64,000 bases of DNA from Solanum dulcamara (Eukaryota > Streptophyta > Magnoliopsida > Solanales > Solanaceae): the NCBI RefSeq assembly GCF_947179165.1, contig NC_077244.1, positions 76,616,144-76,680,143 on the forward strand, written 5' to 3'. Both the position numbers and the translations under genes were made by a program. This document shows, piece by piece, positions 35,349 to 47,499 of the stretch. Numbering within the stretch: the first letter of the stretch is position 1; every line of letters starts with the position of its first letter. The notes under the pieces were generated by a model, which made no database searches, was not told the DNA's origin, and worked only from the letters and a program-made list of their open reading frames with translations.

Positions 35349-38300
35349 TCATTTAATATCTCGAAGACGACGCATTCCAATTTTGTATTTCATTTTCTCA
35401 AAGATTGAAGTTGGCAATGCTTTGGTGAACATATCAGCCAAATTGTCATTTGAACGAATTTGTTGGACAGATATTTCACCCTTCTTTTGAAGATCATGAA
35501 TGAAAAAGAATTTTGGTGAAATATGTTTTGTTCTGTCTCCTTTGATGTATCCTTCCTTCAGTTGAGCTATACATGCAACATTGTCTTCATACAATATTGT
35601 TGGAGCGTCTTTTGTCAAAGAAAGGCCACATGTTTCTTGAATGTGTTGAGTTATTGATCTTAACCAAATACATTCTCGACTTGCTTCATGAATGACTATT
35701 ATCTCTGCGTGATTTGAGGAAGTGGCAACCATAGTTTGCTTTGTTGAACGCCATGATATAGCTGTACCATCACATGTAAATAAATAGCCTGTCTGCGGCC
35801 GACCTTTATAGGGATCAGATAAATATCCCGCATCTGCGTAACCGATCATTTGTGATGTGGAATCATTTGAGTAAAATAATCACATATCAATGGTACCTCG
35901 AAAATATCTAAATATATGCTTAATTCCATTCCAGTATCTTCGTGTTGGGGAAGAACTAAATCTTGCTAACAAGTTTACTGAGAAAGCTATATCTGGTCTA
36001 GAATTGTTGGCAAGATACATTAATGCACCAATTGCACTAAGATATGGTATTTCAGCACCAACAAGCTCTTCATCATTTTCATGAGGTCGAAATAGATCTT
36101 TATTAATATCAAGAGATCTCACAACCATTGGGGTACTCAATGGATGTTCTTTATCCATATAAAACCTCTTTAAAATATTTTCAGTATATGTTGACTGATG
36201 GACAAATATCTCATTTGTAGAATGTTCAATTTGTAGACCAACACAAAATTTTGTCTTTCCAAGGTCTTTCATTTCAAACTCCTTTTCAGACATTTTACTG
36301 CCTTTGAAAGTTCTTCCGGAGTTCCAATAATATTAAAATCATCAATATATACTGCTATTATGACAAATTCAGATCCAGACCTTCTCATAAAGACACAAAG
36401 GCAAACTGGATCATTTTTATATCCTTCTTTTAGCAAATATTCGCTAAGACGATTGTACCACATTCGCCCTGATTGTTTCAACCCGTACAAGGATTTCTGA
36501 AGCTTTATTGAGTAATTTTCTCGAGAATCCTTGTATGCTTCAGGCACTTTGAACCCTTCGAAAATTTTCATAAAAATGTCGTGGTCCAATGAGCCATATA
36601 AATATGCAGTGATCACGTCCATTAAGTGCATTTCAAGCTTTTCATGAACTGGCAAATTCATTAGATACCTGAAAGTAATTGCATTCACCACAGGGGAATA
36701 TGTTTCCATTTAATCAATGTCAGGTCTTTGCGAAAAACCTTGGGCTACAAGTCGTGTTTTATATCTTACAACTTCACCTTTTTCATTTTGTTTACGCACA
36801 AAAATACATTTGTGCCCTACTGGCTTGACACCTTTATGTGTTCGGATTATTAATCCGAAAATTTCACGTTTTTCAAGTGAAGTTAACTCTACTTGAATTG
36901 CATCCTTCCATCTTGGCCAATCATTTCTCTGTCTGCATTCATCGACAGATTTTGGTTCAAGATCCTTATCTTGTTGCATTATTTCAATGACAATATTATA
37001 AGCAAAAATATTATCAACCACAATATCATTTCGGTTCCACCATTTTCTTGTCGAGACATAAATTATTGAGATTTCTTCATTCTCATTATTTTCAGATACT
37101 TGGACCTCCTGGGTGGTATCACCATTTGTTGTGTCTTTGGGCTCTTCTTGAGCACTCCCCTCCAAATTATGATCATCTTGATCATTTATTCCTTTCCTTT
37201 TTCGAGGATTTTTATCTTTGGAACCAAATGGTCTTCCACGTTTTAATTGTGGCCTAGACTCATTTGCCTGAACAAGTTGTCTTATCGGGACATCAACTCG
37301 AACTTGAGCATTAGCAGCTAGGATATGCGATTTAGTAACCCGTGGAAGGTTAGTAAATGCATCTGATAGTTGATTTGCAATATTCTTCAAATAAATCATC
37401 TTTTGAACTTCTTGCTCACATTGATTTATTCGAGGATCTAAATGAGATAGTAACATTGAATTCCAATCTATCTCATTTTTCAACTGCTTATGTTCTCCCC
37501 CTAATATTGGGTATACTGATTCATCAAAATGACAATCAGCGAATCTTGCCGTAAATAAATCTTCAGTCATAGGTTCCAGATATTTTATAATAGAAGGAGA
37601 TTCATACCCAACATATATTCCTAATCTTCTTTGGGGACCCATCTTTGTGCGGTGTGGTGGAGCAATTGGGACATATACCGCACAACCAAATATTCTAAGA
37701 TGAGATATATTTGGCTCCCTTCCAAACGCCAACTGTAATGGGAAAAATTCATGATAATTTGTTGGTCTTTTGCGCACAAGTGCTGCTGCATGCAAAATAG
37801 CATGCCCCCATACTGAAATAGGAAGTTTTATCCTCATTAGCAATGGTCTAGCTATCAATTGGAGGCGTTTAATCAATGATTCTGCTAGACTATTTTGAGT
37901 ATGGACATGAGCGACTGGATGCTTAACTTTTATTCCAACTGACATACAATAATCATTAAATGATTGAGATGTAAATTCACCAGTATTATCAAGATAAATT
38001 GTCTTTATTGCATAATCTGGAAATTGTGCTCTTAACCTTATAATTTGAGCAAACAATCTCGCAAAAGCCATGTTACGAGTTGATAATAAGCACACATGTG
38101 ACCATCTTGTAGATGCATCTATCAAGACCATATAATATTTAAATGGTCCACATGAATGGTGAATTGGCCCACATATATCACTCTGTATACGTTCCAGAAA
38201 CGCAGGGGATTCAATCCCAACCTTAGTTGCTGATGCTTTGATAATCAATTTACCTTGGGAACAAGCAACACAAGAGAATTCCTTAGATTGAAGAATTTTC

Positions 38301-38827
38301 TGATTCTTCAAAATGTGTCCATGTAAATTCTCAATAATTCTGCGCATCATATTATAATCGGGATGGCCTAACCGATCATGCCAAATGATAAAATCATTAG
38401 AATCAGTAAACCTTTTATTTACTATGGCATTTGATTCAACAGTACCAATATTTGTATGGTACAACCCAGAAGAAAGTGCAGGTAATTTTTTGTGCACAAT
38501 TTTCTTCTCCATATTTATTGTAGTAATATAAAGGTATTCAACCTTTTCTTCATTTGCAGTCTCAATATGATAGTCATTTTGGCGAATAACCTTGAAACTT
38601 AACAAGTTTCTTTGAGACTTACTACAATACAATGCATTATTAATTATCAATATCGTTCCTCCAAGTAGTAATAAGGCCGCTTTTTCAGAACCTTCAATCA
38701 ATTTTGTACTATCAGATATTATATTGACAAAGGCCTTTTTCATAATTAAATGACATAAATATTTCTTTTCTTTCAATATCGTATGAGTTGTGACACTATC
38801 CAAAAGGCACATATCTCCATTATTCAT
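35349..38827 (-). pseudogene. Copia pol remnant (protease, integrase, RT, RNase H)
   Basis: In-frame pieces run 38827-36710, 36709-36269, 36293-35880 and 35849-35349. Seen in order: a protease active-site-like LLDSVTTHTIL, a GAG-pre-integrase region (WHDRLGHPDYNMM), an integrase core (SDICGPIHHSCG), and reverse transcriptase with YIDDFNIIG in place of the usual YVDD-M. RNase H follows (GYADAGYLSDPYKGR ... SSNHAEI). A stop at about 36709, a frame break near 36280 and a stop near 35850 interrupt it. It would have encoded the polyprotein that copies and inserts the element. Confidence 0.9.
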
Positions 38828-39544
38828 CTTGAATCCAATTGAAGATTGAGAAATTTATTTATCTTCATAAAATAAAAATGCATTGTAAAAAATAAAATAA
38901 GTAGAAATTTTGCTAGAAAAACATAAGTCCCTTTTTTTAAAAAAAGTTAAATTATGGTAATTTAGAATTAATTTTTTTTATAGGATTCATAAGTCCCTAA
39001 CGGACCAAATTATAAGAATTAACAAACTGAGGTGTAACACGTTAATAATAAACATAATTTTATATAAATTAATAGTTACTAGTGAATTAGTTTAATGAAC
39101 TTAGAATTCAAAAAGTTTATGGAAAAATATACTTATTAACCTTAAATAAATATTATACATAAGTATTAAAAACAAATATAAAATAAATAAAATTATAAAA
39201 CATTAATATAATATTATTCATCATGTATAGATAATTTATTTATTCGCAAAAGTAATACAATCATTATATAATATTAATGTCTAAAACATTAACAAGAATA
39301 AATAATTAGTATAATAACATTAAATAAAGCGAATATTATTTTTAGTAACAATATGATATTAAAATTAAATAATAGCACACCAATAGTAATTAATTACAAT
39401 ATTGTAATAAACAATATACAATTATCATAAAAATGTGGCCCTGATTTTATTTATTTATTTATTTCAAATGCATAAACGTAAAAACACGATGATTTAAAGT
39501 ACATAAAAATGACAACATATTGAAAAATATGAAATTAAACATCA

Positions 39545-40553
39545 ATTAAGATCCTTAAAAAAATCTTCAACCTCCAAATGAGTAATATCATTGAGGTCAT
39601 TAAAATCATTTTCCCTTAAAGCCAGATTTGCTTCAATATTATCATTATTCAAATGTCTTGTCTAAACATTATTTTCGAATGCCAAGTGTGGCCTTTCTTT
39701 TGAAAGAATTTTGATAAAGCCTTACAAAATGTTCAGGCGTCCGACATTCATTTTTCCAGTGGCCTTTCATGCCACAACGACGACATTTACTTCTTGAAGG
39801 GTCATTTTGAGAACTGATATTGTTCTCCCTTTTATGTTGACCACCACCACGACGATTATTAAATCATCTTCTATCATTGCCACGTCCACGTACATTATTG
39901 TGACCATAATTTTTATTTTGTCTTCTTTCAGACTGGCCATGTGCTTTTACCATATTTACCTCCGGTAATGGAGCAATTCCAGTGGGACGGACTTCATGAT
40001 TTTTCATTAAAAGGGCATTATGTTGCTCAGCCACCAGAAGGCATGAGATCAATTCATAATATTTTTTAAAACCCTTTTCACGATATTGCTGCTGTAATAT
40101 TACATTAGAGGCATGAAAAGTAGTTAGTGTCTTTTCTAACATGTCCTCATCATTTATAATTTTCCCACATAATTTTAATTGGGAAGTTATTCTAAATACA
40201 ACAGAATTATACTCAATTACGATTTTAAAATCTTGAAACTGTAAATGCATCCACTCATAACGAGCCCTTGGCAATACCGTTGCCCTGAGGTGGTCATATC
40301 TCTCTTTTAAGTCTTTCGACAATTCAAGTGGATCTTTCACTGTCAAGTATTCCATTTTCAGGCTTTCATCTAGATGATGACGAAGAAAAATCATAGCCTT
40401 TGCTTTATCCTGATTTGATGTTGTATTTCCTTCAATTATAGCATCACCAAGACCCTTAGCGGTAAGGTGAATTCCAGCATCAAGTACCCATGACAAATAA
40501 TTTTTACCAAAAATATCAAGTGCCACAAATTCCAATTTTGACAAGTTTGACAT
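39545..40553 (-). pseudogene. Copia gag remnant with zinc knuckle
   Basis: An open frame of 229 codons (40553-39864) starts MSNLSKLEFVALD and covers the capsid-like UBN2-type region (LRHHLDESLKMEYL, YEWMHLQFQDFK). An in-frame TGA at 39864 then breaks it. Past the stop the same coding sense resumes with the CCHC knuckle (CRRCGMKGHWKNEC near 39780) and an acidic tail. Between 38840 and 39540 there is a 700-bp AT-rich spacer before protease with no coding sense, either a feature of this family or a later insertion. Confidence 0.85.
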
Positions 40554-40666
40554 GATGAAAATTAATTTGAAAGTAACAAAGATAACTTAAAAAATAAATT
40601 TTTTTAGTAGATATACCTGATATAGAAGTTAATTTTTTGAAAAATTAGAGTTTCGTGCTGATAACG

Positions 40667-40946
40667 TGTTATAAACTAACTAACTTAAGAATTTTATAAA
40701 GGAAGAAGAGCAAGAGAATATATATATATATATATATATATAAAGTATTAATATAGAGAGAGTAGTAATATAGAGAGTAGTAGTAATTCTCTTTTTTTAT
40801 GTGTGTTTTTACATTGAAGTATAAGGCTATATTTATTGTCATATATACAAGTGGAGGAAAATATTAGTGGTCAATTTACCCACTTAAAAAGTAAATGGAC
40901 TATCCACCATTGTAAAGTGGACAACCATTTTACTTGGTTGATAATA
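40667..40946 (-). repeat. 5' LTR of the first copia element
   Basis: This 280-bp partner of 34745-35066 lacks the SINE tail but has a longer (AT)n run (near 40722). Scattered substitutions between the LTRs show the insertion is not recent. Confidence 0.92.
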
Positions 40947-40951
40947 TGTCA

Positions 40952-41609
40952 ATAATTGTAGGCCAAATATATATATAGTCAGAGACTTTTAAACTTGGTC
41001 TCAATTTTTACTTTGGCACATTAATTCAAGTTAGACAGTGTTAGTAATCGATCACGATTTTTGTTTTTGCGTCTCTGTCATTTATATCCTTAATAAAATG
41101 AATATTTGGTTACTTTAAATAATCAGTTTTCTTATTCAGAGTAAATAAATATGCTTCATCAAAATCAAAATGTTAGTAGTCAGTTCTAAAATAAATATTC
41201 TCACACCATAACTTTAAACTACATTGAAAATAATAATAATAATAATGCTTAGCAGAGGCCGAAGCAAGTAGGAGCGAGGGTTCATCCAAATCTATTTGGT
41301 GAAGAATTACACAGTTTTTATTTTTTATTTTTTATGTATATATAGTAATTATTGAAATTTTGGCTACGCTAATGCTACTTAGGCGGCTACGTTCAACCAA
41401 GTGTACAAGTCTTATCTACCTCTATTTCCTAGAAAGTGAGGCTTCAAAATAAGAATACTTACTATTCATCATTTTTCTGAAACAAGCAAACAGACGAATT
41501 GTCTGAGACAATGTCATCCACATTATAACAAGGTAATTAGATTGATATTTATTTGTTTCTTGTACTGCTAATTAGATGAAAAGAAATTTAAACATCTTTG
41601 ATTCTTGAA
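40952..41609. other. Space upstream of the broken GRAS paralogue
   Basis: About 650 bp, AT-rich. At 41250-41400 a MITE-like remnant ('gaggccgaagcaagtagg' to 'ttttggctacgct') is visible. A GRAS leader may once have lain here. No intact gene is seen. Confidence 0.4.
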
Positions 41610-43350
41610 ATGGAATCAAATAATCACTCATCTCTGACATGTGATTACTTTGATGGAGTCCTTAATTACATTAACCAGATGCTTATGGAAGAAGAGGAAG
41701 ACTTAGAATAGGCATTGTATGCTTCAAGATTCTTTAGCTCTACAAACTACTGAGAAATCCTTTTATGATGCCCTTTCTGCAGATCAACAATTAATTCAAC
41801 ATACTTGTATGAATTATTATACAGAAAAGGTTCAAAAATATCCTCAATGTTATAAGGATTTTAGTGATTCTGTAAGGGCCAACAAGAAATAAGTATTTAG
41901 CAAGTTGTTCAGAAGGATTTGATCAAACAGAGTTGTATGATACAACACTTCTTCGTTCTTCCAAGAATCCTGGATTTTATAGCGATCCGCCATGTTGTCA
42001 GAGTACTGATGGTTCAATAGAGGAACAACTAGCTAATAAGCCATTATATGTTGAATCAAGAATGCCAAAACGAGGAAGACCACTAGCTGGTGCAAAACGA
42101 GTCATCGCGAATGCATTTGTGGAGTCTGTTAACTCAATGTGCACAGCCCATGAAAAGCTCAAGCTGATTAGGCTACACTGTTCTCCATATGGTGATGCAA
42201 CAGAAAGAATGGCAGACTACTTTGCTGATGCCCTCAAGGCTCGTTTGGCTGGCACTGGAATAGAACTGTATACAGTTTTTGCCAAGAAGACAATATCTGC
42301 TGCAGACATATTAAAAGCCTTTCAGGTTAGAGGCAAGTTATGCGGGTTCAACTGAATCCATTGCTATCATGTGCAGAAAAAGTTTTAAAACATGTACAAT
42401 ATAGTAATAAGTTTACTGTCATTCTGAACTCACTGACTTTAGATCCTAAATTCGCCTTTGTTTCAGGTGTATGTTACAGCGTGCCCATTCAGGAAGATGT
42501 CTAACATATTTGCTAACAAGTCAATTGGGATGCTGACAAGGGAAGCAGCAAGTATACACATTATTTATTTTGGTATTCTGTACTGTTTCCAATGGCCATG
42601 TTTTATTCAGGAAATTTCCCTTAGGTTATCAGGACCTCCTAAACTTCGGATTACAGGAACAGATTTTCCACAACCTGGATTCAGACCAGCAGAGAGAGTT
42701 GAGGAGACAAGGCGTCGCTTAGCAAAGTATTGCAGGAGATTTAATGTCCCTTTTGAGTATAATGCTATAGCTAAGAAATGGGATTCTATCCAGCTGGAGG
42801 ATCTCAAGATAAACAGAGATGAGATGATTGTTGTTAATTGCTTATATATGTGCCTGATGAAACAGTATACGAACACAGTCCAAGGGATGATGTGTTAAGA
42901 TTGATTAAGCAAATGAAGCCTGATGTTTTCCTTCATGGAATTGTTAACAGGGCATGTAACTCAATTTTCTTTATATCTCGACTTAAGGAGGCACTATTCC
43001 ACTTCTCTTCTCTGTTTGACATGATGGAGGCAACTGTACCGCGTGAAAATCAAGAAAGAGTGCTGTTTGAGAAGGTGAATTTCGGGAAGGAAATTATGAA
43101 CATTGTGGCTTGTGAAGGTACTGCAAGAGTTGAAAGGACAGAACCATATAAGCAGTGGCAGTTGAGAAACCAGAGAGCCGGCTTTAGGCAGCTTCCATTA
43201 GACAAGCACATAGTTAAAGAAGTGAGGGCCAAGGTGCAACGGCGATACCATAAGGACTTTTTGGTGGATGAAGATGGTTACTGGATGCTGCAGGGATGGA
43301 AAGGCAGACTTATATATGCTCTTTCTTGTTGGAAACGTGGTGATAATTGA
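41610..43350 (+). pseudogene. Broken tandem paralogue of the LISCL GRAS gene, with a MITE-derived intron candidate
   Basis: It starts ATGGAATCAAATAATCACTC and keeps the group motif VLNYINQMLMEEEEDLE, then hits TAG at 41709-41711. Coding sense continues in another frame (CMLQDSLALQTTEKSFYDAL) to a TAA at 41890-41892. Around 42108-42135 the leucine-rich region I (LWSLLTQCAQ) lies in a shifted frame. From about 42140 the GRAS domain matches the upstream gene (TAHEKLKLIR, RLAGTGIELY, LKAFQ). A 133-bp hAT-type MITE interrupts it at 42328-42460. VYVTACPFRKMSNIFANK follows, the VHIID core reads IHIIYFGILYCFQWP (aspartate replaced by tyrosine), and there is a frame break near 42845. The end (RVERTEPYKQWQ, GWKGRLIYALSCW) is intact to TGA. 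At least four lesions argue for a pseudogene. A transcript giving only the C-terminal GRAS half cannot be excluded. Confidence 0.88.
42328..42460. mobile_element. 133-bp hAT-type MITE in a GRAS coding region, with splice-capable 8-bp duplication
   Basis: The 8-bp duplication TTTCAGGT stands at 42320-42327 and 42461-42468. The ends TAGAGGCAAGTT and (reverse) CAAAGGCGAATTTAG are imperfect inverted repeats of the hAT kind. The inner words 'gggttcaactgaatcc' and 'tttagatcctaaattcgcc' match a common Solanaceae MITE style. Using GT of the first duplication (42326) and AG of the second (42465-42466) gives a 141-bp intron whose removal restores K-A-F-Q-V-Y exactly. Confidence 0.88.
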
Positions 43351-44283
43351 TCAATCAGAAGTCTAATTACATTTTAACAAACTGAACAATTTGATTTTAT
43401 CATGTGTGCTGGCACTTATATCGTTCATGCTTGCTTTTGATGAATGGAATACAAGAAGCTAGAAATTAGGCAATTATCAGTACAACATCCCTAGAGTTCT
43501 TATTCATCTTTGATTAAGCCTGAAACATTCATTGATCTGAGGTGACCTTTTTGACTATTGATCCTTGTTTACTCTATTATTTCAATCACGTGTTGTTTTT
43601 GAGTATACGCCAATTCTCAAAGGGGCTAGAACTACATGTTGCTTTTACAGAAACAAGAAGTTTAATGCATTCACACCAATTAGTTCATAAAGCTGTAAGC
43701 TTGTGAATCTCAACTTTTGTAGTGATGCTATGGAGGTTCATGGAAAATTCTTATGCAGGTCACTTTGCATTATAATACTAAAACAACTACCATTATTGGG
43801 TATCAAACCAATGACAATGGACTATCCAAGTTGATTCTTTTCTGCCAATAAGCTCCACTTTCATAATACGAATGAGAAGAGGAAGAAAAGGGGTGGGGGT
43901 GAGGGTAATTTCATATAGTGACAATATAAATTACATTTATGAAGCTAAGAAAATAATTAAAGCAGATCTAGACATTGAAGATGAAAGGTGGTTGGATCAA
44001 AAGTCATGTCACAACCAAATACTTAATATTCAAACATGTTTCAGCAGCCATCATCGACTTCACATGCCAAAACTTACTTCTAGAAAGAAGTTTTGATAAC
44101 TATAGTCACATGAGAAATTTCACATTCACCAAGCAATAAATAATACAGCTAGGGACCGTGAAATCAATGAAACAACTGTTATTCAGGTTAACAGGCAAAA
44201 GAAGAAACAAGACAAGGAAAAGAGAAAGTAAAAAAATTAAATAACTACAACTATATGGTTGTCTTTATTGTGAGATTACACAA
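43351..44283. other. Convergent space between the GRAS pseudogene and the HAD gene
   Basis: It should contain the 3' UTR of the HAD gene (leftward from 44284) and the old 3' end of the GRAS copy. The open frame at 43872-44096 has no recognised motif. No repeat is identified. Confidence 0.5.
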
Positions 44284-45862
44284 CTAAACTCTCACTTCAA
44301 TTGCAATCTCTTTCGAGTAGCGAATGTCTGGTTTAACATCTTCCCATAACTCCGGTAATGCTTCCTTCATGTTATGAATGCTTTCTAGTGCATGATCTAT
44401 ACCTTTTGTTCTATGCGAGGCGCCCACCTATACCAAAATAAACGAAATTCATATGCATATTAGTAAGAATTAAGGAGGACGAAAGTAGTAAGAATTAAGA
44501 GGACGAAAGTGAGATTCTTTTTCGTTTTGTTGCTCCCAAAGTTGGTGGTAATTCAACTTACCCATACAGTATGAAGGCCCGTGAGCTTAGCAATCTGAAG
44601 ATTACGAACCGAGTCATCAAAGAACAGCTGAGGAAAGCAGAAAGATAAAAGTATTAGGTTAGAATTCAGGTTAATCAGTAAAAGATGGAAATACCAAAAT
44701 CAAGGCTAATTACATACCGTCTTCAGAGGGTTAATATTGGCTATTTTAAAAGCTTGTTCATAGGCTTCTTCGAAGGGTTTGCAAACAATAAGAGTACTAG
44801 GGGATTCTGAAAGGAGAAGCATATCTAGTATTAGTTAATATATTTGAAACGTCTCGAGAGTGAAATGGAATTAGATTTGGCAACAGACTCACCACCATTG
44901 TTGTTGTCTTGTACACTGCTGTTGTTGTTAGGATTTACAGTCTCAAAGCATATGATATCATCAAAGCAGTCCTCTAATCCCAGCCTGCTCAGAACTTTTG
45001 CCACATGGGCTTCATTTGCATTTGAAAATATCTGTTTCAATCACAACAGATTTGCACATTACACCAACATTGTCATACAAAGTGTATGCGGTCACTAAGG
45101 TACTTGTTTGTTTGTAGTGCTATGGAAGAAGTATGTGTAACTTACAACTTTCCGAACAGGCAAGCTATGCAAAAGATTCCTCAGAACATGGTCATGCTTT
45201 AAAAGTTCATAAGGTAATCTACCATGTACAAAACTGTCAATGAAGATCGTATAAGGTACTTCTCATTTAAAAACAATATAAAGAGACCATGTAAGGAAAC
45301 ATAGAGAAGAAGTGGTACCGATGGTAGTCGTCATAATCAAAGTCGTAACCAATGGCCTGAAAAAATTGAATGACAAGTTTAGCATATGAACAATTGAGAC
45401 TAACTGTGCATAGTTAATTTACACAAGCGATTATCTTACCCTGAGACCAGCCATGGTTGTTCCATACTCCTTATATAAGCTTATACACATTTCTGGAACT
45501 TTAGTCTCATCAATCCCAAGCTTTTCAATCATATAATCTAAAAGATGCAACCATGGGAAGATTATTGATTATTCGATCCAACAAACATTAATCTAGGAAG
45601 CAATTCTGTGAGGAAATATCAAAGTAAAGAGAACTGCTAAAGTACCAATGATATTCTTGGTGCATTGTGCTGAAATACCAGAGCTCAGTGGATAAAGTGT
45701 ATCATCAACATCTGCAAATTGAGGTAGAAGCACTTTTAGGAATAAATACACAAGGCAATCTTCCCTTGTAAGGAGAACACATAATAGGTATAAAGCCTTA
45801 CCAAAGAGAAGACACTCGTATTTTGGCCCTGAAACTCGCTTGTAGCTGTCTTCATGCTCCAT
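44284..45862 (-). CDS. HAD-superfamily pyrimidine 5'-nucleotidase-like protein (SDT1 family), complete
   Basis: Reading leftward, the nine exons are 45862-45802, 45711-45646, 45537-45440, 45356-45319, 45233-45146, 45031-44893, 44806-44718, 44627-44562 and 44427-44284 (TAG 44286-44284). They total 262 residues, all in frame with GT-AG introns. HAD motif I is DVDDTLY at about residues 21-27, carrying the nucleophile and general acid aspartates. Motif II is the IFSN serine, and motif III a lysine in VCKPFEEAY. Motif IV is LFFDDS with the metal-binding aspartates. A helical cap lies between motifs I and II. The yeast relative SDT1 removes phosphate from pyrimidine nucleotides. The plant substrate is not known from sequence and location is probably cytosolic. 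An asparagine-rich insert (NPNNNSS) precedes motif III. Confidence 0.92.
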
Positions 45863-47245
45863 TTTGTACTAAGGATCTTAAAAAATATAAACATCAAAAT
45901 TAGTATTTGGCTGACAAATGAGATACACGAACGATAGAAGTTCTAAAGTATAGATGATAAGGCTATTGAAAGAGAGGATAAAGCTCAATTAAAAACTGGA
46001 GCTCATGACATATCACACTGATAATACTTGTATCCCTCCACAACAATTGAAAGAAGAAAATAGAAACATGCCTTAAGCTCCTCTAATAGGAATCCTTTCC
46101 CACAGAACGATGGAGAGGAATACAACACGGACTGCAAAAGAAGCCTCTTTGGTAATGGTTCAAAGGTGATTGACTCACTATTATCATAAGCAGATCAACA
46201 TTAGGGCGACTAAAATGTCCAGATAATAAAGGAGAAGATCAAACATGGCTTTTCCAGCTTCATAAGAGTTACTAATAGAGAAGTTAATTTAAAACTGCTT
46301 AATTAGCAGATAAGAAATGAAATTTTATTGGATGTCCCTCCTGATAAAATTGGAAATACTCAAAAACTCAAACAACAACATACAAATGAAATCTCACAAG
46401 TGAGGTCAATGGAGGGTAGAGCGTGCCCAGAGCTAATCCCTACATGCTGGGGATAGAGAGGCTGTTTCTAGAGGACCCTTGGCTCGAGTAGAGTACAAAC
46501 TAATCAAAGTAGGTATGAAAAGGAAAATGGCAGGGCAAGAACTCAGAAACTCAAACAATAGTATTATATCTACCAGCAACCTCAATTAACTTGATTATCA
46601 TTAGCTGCTGATCAAAATTCAATCTTGATCTTTGAGAAATAAGAGAATCATACAAGAGGAAAGAATCAAACAGGGCAACCAGTATATTCCTCTTTAACCG
46701 ACTATCTCCACAATATTGGTATAGTTTATTCATCATTAACCACTCTTTGCTAAAAAAAAAAAAAAGGGGGCAGAAACAGTACAGGAAGAAGATCAATCCT
46801 TATAAAAACTGAACCTTTACTTCACAAAGATTCAACGGGACAAGATATTCAATCACATTACTTTAACAACAGGGGAATATCAACAAACAAAAAAGAAGAA
46901 GAAAAAGACAATCTAGGCAAAAAAAACAAACAAGAAAACTCCTAAAACTGGAACGAAGTCCGAAAAAATAGGAGTACCATTTGGAGAAGGAGACTAGAAA
47001 GACAACATTATTAAATCGTTAAGGAGGACATTCACAAGAACAAACAAGAGAAAGAAACATTATAATCTGAAAAGTACAATCAAGGAAACAACACACAAAA
47101 CTGGAACAAAATCATAAAAAATGGGGAAAGCAATTGAAAAAAAGAGATCATTACCAGATCTCTCAATGAGAATGTGGAAGTTGCTTTGAGCAGTTTCCTC
47201 GATTGCTATAATAAAAGAAAGGCTGGAAATAAAGACGGAGGACAA
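45863..47245 (-). other. Split 5' leader of the HAD gene
   Basis: Probable leader exons are about 47240-47155 (donor CTG/GTAATG), 46131-46072, and 45876 to the ATG at 45862. The middle exon would end AAG/GCATGT, a GC donor. Frame cannot check it because it is untranslated. The intron between the first two exons carries a SINE (46375-46540). Exon ends are by motif only. Confidence 0.55.
46375..46540 (-). mobile_element. SINE in a leader intron of the HAD gene
   Basis: It is flanked by a 17-bp duplication ACTCARAAACTCAAACA (46358-46374 and 46541-46557, one mismatch). On the minus strand it has 'aaacagcctctctatcccc', then 'cttgtgagatttcattt' and a TGTTGTTG tail, the layout of a TS-type SINE. 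It is 166 bp long. Confidence 0.8.
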
Positions 47246-47269
47246 TCAAAGGATGCAACTTCAGGAGTG

Positions 47270-47277
47270 TATTTATA
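47270..47277 (-). promoter_or_regulatory. TATA box of the HAD gene
   Basis: TATAAATA on the minus strand, about 30 bp upstream of where the leader exon (ending 47155) would begin. Its position relative to a leader with a good donor makes it a fair candidate. Confidence 0.5.
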
Positions 47278-47499
47278 GCAGAAACTTTAAAATGAAGGGA
47301 ACAACGAATTAAAAAAGCTTCCTTCTAGTTGTTTCATAAAGTAGGGGGACAAGATTGGCCGAAAGGGATTGACCAAAGTCTTGGGTCCTACGTCTACAAT
47401 TCTGACCAATTAGTTTTCAAAAATGCATCTTTTTCTCAAACCACATAAATATCTGATGCCCCAATTTGACGGGAAGTGCAGTGTAGTCGACAATAATAA

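Larger units (their letters stand above)
34745..40946 (-). mobile_element. Ty1-copia retrotransposon, full-length but decayed
   Basis: It is bounded by LTRs 34745-35066 and 40667-40946 and by a 5-bp duplication TGTCA (34740-34744 and 40947-40951). On the minus strand the order is 5' LTR, gag, protease-integrase-RT-RNase H, polypurine tract beside 35067 (ccaagggggag) and 3' LTR. Ends read TA...CA rather than TG...CA. Next to the 5' LTR the primer-binding region reads CGTTATCAGCACGA, sharing only the core TATCAG with the usual plant tRNA-Met site. Several stops and frame breaks make it non-functional. It lies between two GRAS paralogues. Confidence 0.93.

Noticed and set aside
46551..46796. 81-codon minus-strand frame in the HAD leader
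   Set aside because: Includes a poly-lysine/poly-phenylalanine run from a homopolymer, overlaps an intron and a SINE duplication, and has no motif.
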